Assembly: GCA_964059975.1 (NCBI GenBank)
Contig: CAXKXX010000004.1
Coordinates: 74,525-138,524 of the forward strand
Length of the DNA stretch: 64,000 nt
Direction of reading: 5' to 3'
Source of the DNA: CAXKXX01 sp964059975
GTDB lineage: Bacteria; Pseudomonadota; Gammaproteobacteria; Enterobacterales; Enterobacteriaceae
Under the pieces are notes generated by a model. The model had not been told where the DNA came from. It searched no databases and was given only the letters and a program-made list of their open reading frames with translations. Positions 17,346 through 28,321 of the stretch are shown here, piece after piece. The position numbers were made by a program, and so were the translations under genes. Position 1 is the first letter of the stretch, and each line of letters starts with the position of its first letter.

Positions 17346-18613
17346 CACTCAATCATCAGGAAATACGCTAATCTTCTGTACTTCATTTCCGTACTATCCT
17401 TTAAATATTGAGCTAGCCTAATCCGCGTTCCTCATACCGCGTCCACTCGCCATGATACGGGAAATCGGGACCATAGAATCACGAATTTTATGGTCCTAAG
17501 TCGGAAAGGAGCGGAGGCTTTCTAGTAAGTAGTTTAAAAAGTTCAAATATCTTGATTCTCACTTAGTAATCCGTCATCTGATTCATTAATCAAAGTACTC
17601 GCATATTATTTTATTCCCTATCCCTATCCTTATCATTATAAGCTAGCACCCTGTGTAATTAATAGTCATTCGCGGAGGAATGCGCCATTTTATGTATATA
17701 GGATGTCCATCAAGCTTTGAGTAAAATTCATAGATCTTAAGTTTTAATCCTACATCTTGTTTTCTTTCTTGATCTATACCTGAGGATTTTTTAAAAAATA
17801 CATAATGCGATGCACTTTCTTTATGTATAAAGTTTAGGTAAGAAAACGATTAATAGATGCCTTATAATAGTATTGTAATAAAATCGCAAACGTCATGTAT
17901 TCAATTCAATCTAGTATCTTCTATAAAAAAGCAGCCTCAATCTAGTCTGCCCCAACTTCTTGTTGACTAATACGTCCTAAAATTTTATATATTCGTACTT
18001 GATCAGTTGATCAAAATAGTGCGGAGTATTTGTAAAAGATATCAAATGCAAGTCAAATTTTTTTGAGGGATACGGATAATATTAGTTATACAAATAAGAT
18101 TAATGTCGCGAATCCGATTTTAAAATAACGCTAAATGGTTAAGTCTAAGTCTTAGATTATTAATTCGTACAGTACAGTAATAATAAATACTACTGCACCC
18201 TTAGATCTGACTATCACTAATCAAGATACTTCACATATCAGAGTCCGACCCCCACGTACCGTAGACAATTTAGTGTATGTCAAATTTATCAGACTGCTAC
18301 TTAATTCTAGAGTTAAATGGAGGCTCTCTACCTATAAGATTAATGTAGCTTTCATTCTTATTTTTGTTTCTATATATTTCGAATAGTGAAAAGAGCCCTA
18401 TTTTAACGAGACTTATCATGTTCCTCGTGCTACTTATGCACACGATATAGCTACCTTATTCAGAAAGTACTTAAAGCATATTGTGCAAAAAAGTATCAGG
18501 CCATTTTTTACTGTATAAGCGTAGTACACATGGTGCAAAGTAATTACTTATATTTATTTAAGAAAATAAAGGTTCCTATTCAAAAAATTTAAAAGGCATC
18601 TCTGACTTATCTA
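17346..18613. other. spacer tyrA-bamD
   Basis: About 1.3 kb with no supported gene; in E. coli pheA and raiA lie here and no remnant was recognised. It contains a hairpin at 17468-17496 and short CCCTAT repeats near 17608. Candidate end signals for both the tyrA and the bamD transcript would lie here. Confidence 0.6.
17468..17496. terminator. hairpin behind tyrA, possible terminator
   Basis: Stem of 12 bp with one G-U pair: GGACCATAGAAT (17468-17479) against ATTTTATGGTCC (17485-17496), loop CACGA. It lies 122 bases after the tyrA stop, between convergent genes. It lacks a clear T-run on either strand, so termination is only plausible. Confidence 0.35.
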
Positions 18614-19348
18614 TTATGGATTAGAAGCGATTATCTTAAGTACTTTTTTACTCTCATCATGAAGTTTTAGCTGATTATATGCATGCCCCATCAGTATTAG
18701 TGCACAACGAGTTGCTTTAGTATCGGGGTATTCATATAACATCTGTTCGACACGATTAATAACAGCTACGTAAGCACCCCGCTTAGCGTAGTATCGCGCC
18801 ACTGAAAGTTCATACTTACTTAGACGCTCCTTTAGATAAATTAGACGCTTATTAGCATCACTGATATATTGACTTTTAGGGAAATCCTCAATTAGTTTTT
18901 TGAAGTCACGAAATGCAGAACGAGCGTGATCGGGATCCCGATCTGAACGATCTATCCTGAATCCGAAAATACTGTGTGATGCACTTTCCTCTATAGCCAT
19001 ATCGGAAAGACCGCGCATATATATTACGTAGTCAATGCTAGGATGCGTGGGATTCAGACGCATAAATTGATCGATCGATGCTCGAGCTAGAGGTAAATCT
19101 TTAGAATTATAGTAGGTATAGATTAAGTCTAGCTGAACTCTCTGTGAATTCAGACCACAAAGATGGCTGCTATTTAGCGATTCAAGTTGTTTAATAGCAA
19201 CTCTGAAATTACCGTCTTGCATATTTTTCTGAGCCATAGAATAAATTGTAGAGGGTGCACGATCTAGAGCTGTATACTTAGGGGTCGAGCAACCTGTAAA
19301 CAATAAGCTCAATGTGGCTACTATTAATAGATATTCCATACGTATCAT
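18614..19348 (-). CDS. bamD: outer membrane assembly lipoprotein BamD
   Basis: Essential lipoprotein of the BAM complex, which folds beta-barrel proteins into the outer membrane. The 244 residues match E. coli BamD (245 aa) with its tetratricopeptide-type helical repeats (QLDLIYTYY, LARASIDQFMRLNPTHP, YVIYMRGL, SVARYYAKRGAYVAVINRVEQML). The N terminus is a lipoprotein signal: a hydrophobic stretch and then FTGC with lipidated Cys20; a Phe at position -3 is less usual than Leu. The precursor would be a substrate of Lgt, encoded at 43.9 kb. It is divergent from rluD with 130 bp between them. BamD retention implies a functional outer membrane. Confidence 0.96.
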   Translation of the reverse strand: MIRMEYLLIVATLSLLFTGCSTPKYTALDRAPSTIYSMAQKNMQDGNFRVAIKQLESLNSSHLCGLNSQRVQLDLIYTYYNSKDLPLARASIDQFMRLNPTHPSIDYVIYMRGLSDMAIEESASHSIFGFRIDRSDRDPDHARSAFRDFKKLIEDFPKSQYISDANKRLIYLKERLSKYELSVARYYAKRGAYVAVINRVEQMLYEYPDTKATRCALILMGHAYNQLKLHDESKKVLKIIASNP

Positions 19349-19478
19349 GAGGTTTTCATACCCATTTCAGCGTGTACCATGAAAGAGTCTCAATTCGGAT
19401 CTTAAAAAACTATTTGTTATAACGGATCATGTTAATTAGCATTAATTAAAAACCAAAGTTTAACTAAGAATCTAATAT

Positions 19479-20459
19479 ATGTTAAAACAAATAGAACTCA
19501 TAAAAACAGTGCATCGGTCTCAATTCGGACAACGTCTAGATCAAGCCATCACTAAATTGCTCCGTCAATATTCGCGATCTCAGATTAAGAATTGGATTTT
19601 AAAAAATCAGGTTCAAGTCAATGGTAAAATAGCAAATAAGCCGAAAACACAAGTATTAGGCGGAGAACTTATTACTATTTGCGTTCAAATAGAAGAGCCT
19701 TTCCTATGGAAGCCTCAAGATATCGCTCTGAATGTCATCTATGAGGATAGCGATATTCTAGTAATCAATAAGCCACGTGATCAGGCTGTGCACCCTGGCG
19801 CCGGAAACCCGGACGGAACTACACTCAATGCATTGCTATACTATCTTCATCCAAAAATTATTGATGTACCCCGAGCGGGCATCGTACATCGTCTAGATAA
19901 AAATACCACTGGATTGATGGTGGTAGCAAAAACTATACAGGCACACAATCTATTAACAAAAGCACTGAAGTCGCGTGAAATTACTCGAGAATATGAGGCG
20001 GTAGTGATAGGGGCTATGACTTCCGGAGGTACAGTAGATGAGCCCATCGGGCGTCATTCCGTTAAACGAATCCATATGGCTGTCCGCCCGACGGGTAAAG
20101 AATCGGTGACCCATTATCGTATTATGGAACATTTTCGCGCTCATACTCGTCTAAGACTCCGTTTAGAGACCGGTCGAACCCACCAGATTCGGGTACATAT
20201 GTCTCACATTAATCATCCCTTAGTGGGAGATCCATTGTATGGGGGACGCCCACGACCGCCAAAGGGTTCATCAGAAATCCTTATCAGAACGCTATGTAAT
20301 TTTACTCGCCAAGCGCTACACTCCTCTATGCTGAGCCTGTATCATCCGATTAGCGGTATTAAGATGGAATGGCATGCGTTGTTAGCTGAAGATATGACTA
20401 AATTAATCAATGCATTAAAAGCAGACACCAAGGAATTCCAAAATAAAAAAGATTGGTAG
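19479..20459 (+). CDS. rluD: 23S rRNA pseudouridine synthase RluD
   Basis: Makes pseudouridines 1911, 1915 and 1917 in helix 69 of 23S rRNA, important for ribosome assembly. The 326 residues equal the E. coli length. An S4-like RNA-binding domain comes first (YSRSQIKNWILKNQVQVNGK), then the catalytic domain with IVHRLDKNTTGLMVV carrying catalytic Asp140, and LRLRLETGRTHQIRVHMSHI. The position beside bamD in divergent orientation is ancestral. The yfiH gene that normally follows is absent. Confidence 0.97.
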   Translation: MLKQIELIKTVHRSQFGQRLDQAITKLLRQYSRSQIKNWILKNQVQVNGKIANKPKTQVLGGELITICVQIEEPFLWKPQDIALNVIYEDSDILVINKPRDQAVHPGAGNPDGTTLNALLYYLHPKIIDVPRAGIVHRLDKNTTGLMVVAKTIQAHNLLTKALKSREITREYEAVVIGAMTSGGTVDEPIGRHSVKRIHMAVRPTGKESVTHYRIMEHFRAHTRLRLRLETGRTHQIRVHMSHINHPLVGDPLYGGRPRPPKGSSEILIRTLCNFTRQALHSSMLSLYHPISGIKMEWHALLAEDMTKLINALKADTKEFQNKKDW

Positions 20460-21083
20460 TAGCGACTGACCACAGTTTTCCTGATTAGATGCCACTACTA
20501 CCCCTTCGAACCCACTCTGCTATTTTACATCGCAGTAAAATTGCCGTTCTCTGATATCTAGAATCCCCGAACACATAAAGGTGCAAATTCCTCTGGGCGA
20601 TCTAAGAGCGATACAGAGGTTTTCTATAGTTATACATGGAGCTATTTTCAGAATAATCTAACTAACAGGCCATCATGCATAGAAGTCAATATAACTTTTC
20701 TCTGTAGTCAATTAATCTGAGCTCTCATTTTGAGGATGTCGATCGATACTGAGAGTGACATCTTTTTAGAAATTAGCCACTAGTCCTATCAAAGATAGAT
20801 AAGTGCCGAAGTACTTACTTCTTTTTCGTATCATAAAATTTATGAAAAATATTTATTTGTTATCAGATGAATACTTACTACACGAAATGTATATTCTGCG
20901 CATAGTATCTAAAAATAATATATTTTAACGAAATAAGTCGTTTTTCAAGATAGAATAGCAGAGCGTTTATTAACTTAGATTGTATAATATAGTATTAAAA
21001 TATTGACTCAAAATAACCTTGATAACTTAACGCATGCTCTTACTTCTATCTTTGATACTAGTTAAACCTATCTTGGAGATACT
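20460..21083. other. spacer rluD-clpB
   Basis: No supported gene; the yfiH gene of E. coli would lie here. The clpB promoter should be in the last 100 bases. TATAAT occurs at 20982-20987 and TTGACT at 21003-21008, but no convincing heat-shock (sigma-32) promoter with CCCCAT was found. Confidence 0.5.
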
Positions 21084-23657
21084 ATGCGTCCGGATCGTCT
21101 TACCAAACAATTTCAACTTGCTCTCTCTGATGCTCAATCCTTAGCCCTTAAACACAATAATCAATTTATTGAACCGATGCATCTGATGAGCGCGTTGCTT
21201 GCTCAAGAAGGAAGCACGGTTCGTCATATACTAACCTTTTCTGGTATTGATACTGATAAGTTATGTGTGGAGACTAAACGTGCACTATTCCGCTTACCTC
21301 AAATTCAAGGCGTAGGTGGCGATATTCAGCCCTCTAAAGAATTAATACGTATTATGAATTTGTGCGACAAGTTAGCTCAGAATCGCTCAGATTTATGCAT
21401 CTCCTCTGAACTATTCATTCTTGCAGCACTTAGGGATCCTGGAAACCTTTCCGATTTCTTAAAAAAGGCAGGTGTAACAGAAGATAAAATTAAAAAATCT
21501 ATTAATAAAATAAATACTAGTTACAGAGAAGAAGATCAGAATCTTGAAGATCAGAGACAGGTATTAAAGAAATACTCGATCGATTTAACCCAGTGTGCTG
21601 AGCAAGGTAAACTTGATCCAGTTATTGGGCGCGATGAAGAAATTCGTCGCGCCCTCCAAGTACTACAACGTCGTACTAAAAATAATCCGGTGCTAATCGG
21701 AGAGCCCGGCGTGGGTAAAACTGCGATTGTTGAAGGTTTAGCACAGCGTATTATTAACGGCGAAGTGCCAGATGGATTAAAGCATAAGCGCGTGCTATCC
21801 CTTGATATAGGATCGATAATTTCTGGCGCTAAATATCGTGGTGAATTTGAGGAACGTCTGAGAGGAATACTCAGCGACTTAGCTAAACAAGAAGGCCGCG
21901 TGATCCTATTTATTGATGAGCTACACATTATAGTTGGAGCAGGGAAAGCCGAAGGGGCAATAGATGCCGGAAATATGTTAAAACCAGCCTTGGCGCGCGG
22001 GGAATTACACTGCGTTGGCGCGACTACTTTAAATGAGTACCGACAATATATAGAGAAAGATGCAGCGCTCGAGCGTCGCTTTCAGAAGGTTTATATTGCG
22101 GAGCCGTCTGCCGAAGACGCTATTGCCATTCTGCGCGGTTTGAAAGAACGTTATGAGCTACATCACCATGTTCAGATCACTGACCCCGCAATAGTGGCCG
22201 CTGTAAAATTGTCTCAGCGCTACATTTCTGATCGCTATCTTCCTGATAAAGCTATTGACCTAATCGATGAAGCCGCTTCAAGTATTCGAATGCAGATGGA
22301 CTCTAAACCAGAAGTACTTGATCGGCTAGAGCGTCGCATTATTCAATTAAAGCTAGAACAGCAAGCCTTGAATAAAGAATCCGATGATAGTAGCAAGCAA
22401 CGACTCGATCTTCTAAGTAACAAATTAGAAAAAAAAGAATACGCATATTCTAATCTGGAAAAAGAGTGGAAAGCAGAGAAAGCCTGTCTCTGTAATACGC
22501 AGAATATTAAAACAGAACTAGAACGAGCCAAGATTAGCTTAGAGCAGGCTCGACGTTCTGGAGATTTGGGGCGCATGTCTGAATTACAATATGGTAAGTT
22601 ACCCGAACTAGAAAAGCGACTCACCGTGGCGACAAAGTCTGAAACTAACACCATCAAGCTAATGCGTAATCGAGTGACTGATACAGAAATTGCCGAGGTT
22701 GTGATGCGCACCACCGGTATTCCAATTACCAAAATATTGGAAGGTGAACAGGAAAAATTGCTCCGTCTGGAGCAGATACTTCATTCACGGATAATTGGAC
22801 AGGATGAAGCAGTTAATGCAGTGTCTAACGTCATTCGACGTAGCCGTTCCGGACTATCTGATCCGCATCGTCCAATCGGCTCATTTTTGTTTCTCGGACC
22901 AACTGGGGTTGGTAAAACTGAGCTATGCAAAGCGCTGACTGAATTCTTGTTTGATAGCGAAGAGGCAATGATACGCATTGACATGTCTGAGTTTATGGAG
23001 AAACACGCTGTATCTCGTCTAGTTGGAGCACCTCCGGGCTATATTGGTTACGAAGAGGGTGGCTACCTAACTGAATCAGTACGCCGTAGACCCTATTCAG
23101 TTATTCTTCTAGATGAAATAGAGAAGGCGCATCCAGATGTTTTCAATATTCTTTTACAAGTATTAGATGATGGACGCTTAACTGACGGTCAGGGCCGCAC
23201 CGTTAATTTATGCAATACAGCTGTGATTATGACCTCTAACTTGAACTCTCATTTGATTCGGGAGCATGCTGCTCAAATGAACTACAAACAAATTCGAGAC
23301 TCTTTAATCGAGACGGTGATCCAGAATTTCCGACCAGAATTTATTAACCGAATAGACGAATTAGTTGTATTTCACCCGCTCACTAAACAACATATTTCTA
23401 AAATAGCTAATATTCAGTTGACACGACTTTACAAGCGCTTAGAAGAGCGTGGTTATGCAGTCACCATTAGTGCAGCAGCTCTAGAATTTTTAGGTGAAAT
23501 GGGCTTTGATTCAGAGTATGGGGCGCGACCACTAAAGCGCGCGATCCAAAAAGAAATCGCAAATCCGTTAGCGCAGACAATTCTTTCTGGCGTCTTAGTA
23601 CCAGGTAAGACAGTGATTTTAGACGTAGAAAATCGGCATATCGTTGTTCGTCAGTGA
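21084..23657 (+). CDS. clpB: disaggregase chaperone ClpB
   Basis: Hexameric AAA+ chaperone that pulls proteins out of aggregates together with DnaK. The 857 residues equal the E. coli length. In order: the N-terminal domain (1 to about 145), first AAA domain with GEPGVGKT (around 206) and pore-loop GAKYRGEFEER, the coiled-coil middle domain, and the second AAA domain with GPTGVGKT (around 605), pore-loop GYIGYEEGG and arginine-finger region NFRPEFINRID. GGAG stands seven bases before the ATG. All ATPase motifs are intact, so it should be functional. It is monocistronic. Confidence 0.98.
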   Translation: MRPDRLTKQFQLALSDAQSLALKHNNQFIEPMHLMSALLAQEGSTVRHILTFSGIDTDKLCVETKRALFRLPQIQGVGGDIQPSKELIRIMNLCDKLAQNRSDLCISSELFILAALRDPGNLSDFLKKAGVTEDKIKKSINKINTSYREEDQNLEDQRQVLKKYSIDLTQCAEQGKLDPVIGRDEEIRRALQVLQRRTKNNPVLIGEPGVGKTAIVEGLAQRIINGEVPDGLKHKRVLSLDIGSIISGAKYRGEFEERLRGILSDLAKQEGRVILFIDELHIIVGAGKAEGAIDAGNMLKPALARGELHCVGATTLNEYRQYIEKDAALERRFQKVYIAEPSAEDAIAILRGLKERYELHHHVQITDPAIVAAVKLSQRYISDRYLPDKAIDLIDEAASSIRMQMDSKPEVLDRLERRIIQLKLEQQALNKESDDSSKQRLDLLSNKLEKKEYAYSNLEKEWKAEKACLCNTQNIKTELERAKISLEQARRSGDLGRMSELQYGKLPELEKRLTVATKSETNTIKLMRNRVTDTEIAEVVMRTTGIPITKILEGEQEKLLRLEQILHSRIIGQDEAVNAVSNVIRRSRSGLSDPHRPIGSFLFLGPTGVGKTELCKALTEFLFDSEEAMIRIDMSEFMEKHAVSRLVGAPPGYIGYEEGGYLTESVRRRPYSVILLDEIEKAHPDVFNILLQVLDDGRLTDGQGRTVNLCNTAVIMTSNLNSHLIREHAAQMNYKQIRDSLIETVIQNFRPEFINRIDELVVFHPLTKQHISKIANIQLTRLYKRLEERGYAVTISAAALEFLGEMGFDSEYGARPLKRAIQKEIANPLAQTILSGVLVPGKTVILDVENRHIVVRQ

Positions 23658-24431
23658 CGAATATAGGAGTCTACTGGGCAAACTATGAGGAACGCATAAA
23701 GTGGTACCCTATTTATTTATAGTCTTTTAGTATTTACTACGACATCCCGAATGCTTATTCGGACTTAACCTTGAAGACTAAAGCTTACTCTGTACTCTGC
23801 AGCTTTCTTATCCTGATAAAGGAGCATATCCTCAAGTAGAGTATTCGTCTAAAAATAAAACTAAACTAACAGTTGTAACCCCTGGATAAAGTTGCGATCC
23901 CTGATAAAAAGGAAATAAAAATTTCGCCATGGGCATTCGGACACATCTAATTAGACTGGTGAATCCTTAATAATTTATTAGATAAACCATGGCAGCTTCT
24001 TTAGATAAAGAAGCTGCCATGGTATCAAGAATCAAAAGAAGGGGACGCTATATCCTAAATTAGCTCAGTTAATCATCAATCGAATGAAGTATTAATTAGT
24101 TGCAGAAGAATAGGAAACCAAGAAGTCTATCGGTCACCGTTAATTCTCTGAAAAGAGCCAGAATCTTACAAGCAATAAGTAGTTAAAAGACTTTATAATT
24201 TCTAGTATCAGAAAAATTACTATCCGTAAGATACATTAAATCATTCGATAAAAAGACATAGTCGAGGCGTAATCTAATCTAAATCGCTAATTTTTAATGT
24301 TAAAAATCATTAGCTCATAGATCCCTTAGATAAAAAATCAATCAAGATAAGTCATTTTTAATATTCCCTTACTTTAGTAGATATAGTCAGGAGCAGGTAT
24401 AAATTTTCTGATAATCTTGCTGTATCAAAGA
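23658..24431. other. spacer clpB-pssA
   Basis: Spacer between convergent genes. In E. coli an rRNA operon and kgtP lie here; no rRNA sequence is visible. It carries the hairpin at 23986-24023. Confidence 0.6.
23986..24023. terminator. perfect 17-bp hairpin between convergent genes
   Basis: Arms ACCATGGCAGCTTCTTT (23986-24002) and AAAGAAGCTGCCATGGT (24007-24023) with a 4-nt loop AGAT. It lies between the 3' ends of clpB (+) and pssA (-), so a bidirectional terminator is the simplest reading. The missing T-run on both sides weakens it. Confidence 0.5.
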
Positions 24432-25790
24432 CTATAATATACGACTAATTAGCTTATCAATACGAATACGACGCAGGCGGCAGATCAACTTTCGTACACT
24501 ACTGGGGTATTGCTCAATACTCTGGAGCTCTCTGTGGCTTCTTATTATAGAAGTGTGAGTTCGTATGTACTTCAGTTCCTTTCGCCTTTGTGCGCACATC
24601 TCTTTTTTCGGGTCATGGATTAAGATAGCATTCTCAAGATCTAGACGCCAAGCGCGTGGATTCAGATTGCTTCCCGTAATTAATTGCCACTCGTCGTCTA
24701 TCCATACGCCTTTCAGGTGATAACTGTTTCCGGCGTCCTTCCATAGTCGGGCAATTAATTGTCCAGTATCAATATAACACTGTAGGGGACTCAAGAAGTG
24801 TCGTAGATTGATTTCATATAAATAAGGTAGTGCTCCAATCATCCTAAAAGGCTGATCTTCTGAAATAAAAAAGTCGCTAGCAGTTTTATCGCCAACGATA
24901 ATCTCTACCTGCTTGCCTCGACGTAGCAGACAAATAATATTGCGCATTATCCTCGCTGGCAAATTAAAGTAGGGTGTACATAACGTCAGCTTCTGATCAG
25001 CAGAGGACGTTAGATGGTGAATTGTAGTATTCAGTACGCTTTGCTTTCCGAGCCCTACTAAAGGCGTAACTGCTAGTTCATCATTACTTGCATTATCACG
25101 GAGGCTATAACTAGCGTGCTTTAAGTTAAGACGAAATTGACGGGTATCATTTTTAAATTCTGGGTTTTTAAAGCGATCGTTAGAGTCTAAGCGCCGTACG
25201 GCATCGGCGCTTAGTAGATGTTCTCTAATATAGCTGATCATAGTTTCCGCAAGAATAGGATTAGTGATTAACTGGTAGCGATCATAGCGATATTTATCGT
25301 GCTGATGCAGATAAACATTATTAATACTAGCGCCGCTATAAATCACGGTATCGTCAAAAACAAATCCTTTGAGATGAAGTACGCCCAATGCTTCTCGGGT
25401 ATTAACTGGTACTCCGTATATTGGAACTGACGCATTTTTTAGGTTCTGATTTGCCATTGCACGGTACCAATTGGCATTAGTATCAGAATGAGTAGTACCT
25501 ATGCGTCCACGCCGCGCACGGTGCCAATCTACTAGAAGGTAGACTTCCAAATCAGGCCGGTTCTGCTTGGCGCGATAGAGAGCGTCGAGAATCTCGTATC
25601 CGGCTTCATCATGATCTAGATAAAGAGCAACTAGATAGATTCGTCGCATAGACTTCGCAATTGATGCAAACAACGCGGAGCGGAACTCTGATGGCGTGTA
25701 TAAAGTCCGAATTTCGTCCAACTTTTGAGGAGTTTTAGGTAATTGAGCGAGATGTTGTTGGTGCTTGCTGCGCTTAAATTTTGACAACAT
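24432..25790 (-). CDS. pssA: phosphatidylserine synthase
   Basis: CDP-diacylglycerol:serine O-phosphatidyltransferase, first step to phosphatidylethanolamine. The 452 residues follow E. coli PssA (451 aa) from MLSKFKRSKHQQHLAQLP to the last residues RRIRIDKLISRIL. Two phospholipase-D type motifs are present: HLKGFVFDD (His139, Lys141, Asp146) and HLKGVWIDDEW (around 357). PssA is the ribosome-associated gammaproteobacterial type. With ClsA (33.97 kb) it shows that the symbiont still makes its own membrane phospholipids. Confidence 0.97.
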   Translation of the reverse strand: MLSKFKRSKHQQHLAQLPKTPQKLDEIRTLYTPSEFRSALFASIAKSMRRIYLVALYLDHDEAGYEILDALYRAKQNRPDLEVYLLVDWHRARRGRIGTTHSDTNANWYRAMANQNLKNASVPIYGVPVNTREALGVLHLKGFVFDDTVIYSGASINNVYLHQHDKYRYDRYQLITNPILAETMISYIREHLLSADAVRRLDSNDRFKNPEFKNDTRQFRLNLKHASYSLRDNASNDELAVTPLVGLGKQSVLNTTIHHLTSSADQKLTLCTPYFNLPARIMRNIICLLRRGKQVEIIVGDKTASDFFISEDQPFRMIGALPYLYEINLRHFLSPLQCYIDTGQLIARLWKDAGNSYHLKGVWIDDEWQLITGSNLNPRAWRLDLENAILIHDPKKEMCAQRRKELKYIRTHTSIIRSHRELQSIEQYPSSVRKLICRLRRIRIDKLISRIL

Positions 25791-28321
25791 CAGAGTGTGG
25801 TTCTTCTTTTATAAAAATAGTTAAAAGGGTATGGGAATAGAGATGTTAAATTGATTAGTCTAGCGATAATAGCACTAGTTGTTCGAGTTGTACGTATGTT
25901 TTGGTATTAAGTACTGAATTTGTGCTACAGCACAGTAATCTCATTGCATGTGACTATCTATAACCTGTGGTTTGTAAAGCCATTTAATTCGGATTCTCTT
26001 TTTCCTTCTTAGATTTTTTAATACTTTCAGACAAATCTGTATATAGAGAAGCTGTGATGTAGCATCATGAGTCAGATCCATCAGCCCGCATATTAAATCT
26101 GATTAAATATCATATTCAATTAACTAATCCTCAGACAGCACAAAATCAAATTAAGTAGATGTGCTAGAAGTGTTGCTATTTTTTAACGGAAAAAATATAA
26201 AGTCTATAGAGCAATTTAAATTTAGATGTTCCTTTATTTGAGTGACTCCAATACTAAGCATAAGTACAGGAGCATAGTTTTAATTGTGCTCTACAGAGCA
26301 GTATAAATTTCCTATATCGCTATCGATCTTGCCTTTTTATTTATTCATATCCCTACTAATTTTTAGAACTAATCGACATGTATTAAATAACTTGAACTAT
26401 GCTCCCGTAATTATATGTATTTTCAGAACAACTTTGGAAGAGGTGTACGGACTAGTATCTTTTAGTCCAAAGGATTACGCTAAACCGTGCATCTATAATT
26501 AGAGCAGCATTTTTATCAGTTAAAGCATCTATACGAATAGTTTCTTACATGCTATATAGAATCATCATTATGATCACTAAAAAATGCGAGATAAGGAAAT
26601 GACTATCCCGCATAGCTAAAATCCTCTAGATTTTGGTCATAGTTGAGATGAACGAGTAAAATTAAAATACTACAATGCGATCATTGGCTGATTTAAAAAT
26701 AAATAAAGAATAGAAAAGAGTTATTCTATAATAAAGCCGCTACATTACTTTAATAAATGATTAAAAAATACAAATTAGAGTAAAAAGTATTCAAAATAGG
26801 TACCTCTTTTTAATTTTAGATAAAAATATGAAGAGGTCACTTTTGTGAAATTACTTGTATCACATCCCAAAGTAAATAAAATAAAAAAAATATCTTACTA
26901 GCACTAATGAGATGCTTTTATTGAATCTAAAATCTGAATAGAATTCATATTATTTATTCTTATGTTCAGAATGACTATCGATTTTGACTTTATTGATTAA
27001 TACGGAAAAAGTGAAGGGATTACTCTCCTATCAAATTCATTCCTGAAAATAAAATTACTAACCTTGCTTATGATTCGAATATTATAATAAATACTATTTT
27101 ACATGGCTTCCTTGGAATATATCTCGTCATCGATATGCGAGGAAAGTCAGACTATAAATCTCATTTAGATACAAAATATATCTGTATATGAGCTCTTAAG
27201 ATCATGTCATTAAAAGAGAGCATTAATATAATTAATTATTGAATAAAACTTTTCACTACTGATCTATTTATCTATTACAAGCATATAAAACATTAGTAGA
27301 AATTAAAGCACTAACTGCATAGGTAAATACTTTTAAAAAATAGTTTAATATAGAAGTCGTTACTAAAGAGCTATCTATTAATTTAAAGATCTTCGCAGTA
27401 AAATACGCATTTTTGAAATGATTTAGTCCAGAGCTCTCCTCTTAGTTATTTTATGAACGCATCTTGATGTGTATTCGTTAGATTTTTTTAAAAAGTAAAA
27501 CTTTATATTAATTTAAATAAATTTTAAGTAATTTTATATAAATATAGATGACGATGGTAGATAAATCTTTCTAGGAAAAATGTCATAGAAAGTTCGTAAT
27601 AGCGTGGATTTCTGGATGAATAGGCTCGCACAGGTTATTATCTACGATAGAATTATAGATTAATTATCATTCATAACGTTATGATGATATGATCCGAACC
27701 TCATAAAATATAATATATAATATTAGTACGCATGAGTAAATATTAAATAAAATTTTGTATAGATAATAGGTTCGTAAAATAAGTAATAAATATTTTTAAT
27801 TTGTATGAGATAGATTCAAGTTTTTTCTTTTTTATGTATTCTTATTCAGTATTTATTCTTTATTAAGGAACTTACTGTCACGTATTATTTCTAGTAAGTT
27901 TTTATGTTTTTATTTAATTAAATAGTACGCTTATTAATAATTAATATATGTGTTACTAAATGACATTAGTGAATTTAATTCTAAGTTAATATTATTTTCT
28001 GTGATTCTTAAATCTACTCGAGTATAAATATTTTTATAAAAGTATTTTGACGAACTATAAACTAACAAAATCGATTAGAATTATATCTACCGATAGTTCT
28101 ATATATTGAGTAGATATAGAAATTTATAGATAAATTTAAGTACTAATAAATTTCATTATAGCAATTTTAAAATATGATATTTAAATCACTTATTTTAGAT
28201 CAGGCTTATCTCTTGTATTAAATTTTTTCTAAATGATTGATACCTATATGCTGATATACTCTTAATATTCTTTTATATAATATATAAAAGTCATAATATA
28301 AGCATATTAAGAGAGAAAGCA
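25791..28321. other. 2.5-kb spacer, junction of two gene-order blocks
   Basis: No supported gene. pssA on the left and galU on the right come from distant places in the E. coli map, so a rearrangement lies within. A 72-codon frame at 26284-26502 has an unconvincing composition and I left it out. The right part is extremely AT-rich. Confidence 0.6.
28261..28311. promoter_or_regulatory. nested AT-rich inverted repeat before galU
   Basis: Outer arms CTTAATAT (28261-28268) and ATATTAAG (28304-28311) surround an inner pair CTTTTATATA (28270-28279) and TATATAAAAG (28281-28290). It includes TATAAT (28276-28281), a possible -10 box, and ends just before the ribosome site (GAGAGAAAG) of galU. It could be an operator or a leader hairpin of the galU operon. 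Confidence 0.45.

Noticed and set aside
20500..20520. Stretch resembling a tRNA T arm on the minus strand
   Set aside because: The flanking bases do not pair into a T stem and no acceptor or anticodon arm is found.
26284..26502. 72-codon plus-strand frame in the pssA-galU spacer
   Set aside because: Composition like the surrounding spacer, no ribosome site, no recognisable motif; probably chance.
27138..27152. GCGAGGAAAGTCAGA resembling the RNase P RNA signature GAGGAAAGTC
   Set aside because: The following bases do not continue the RNase P RNA pattern and no matching distal elements are found.
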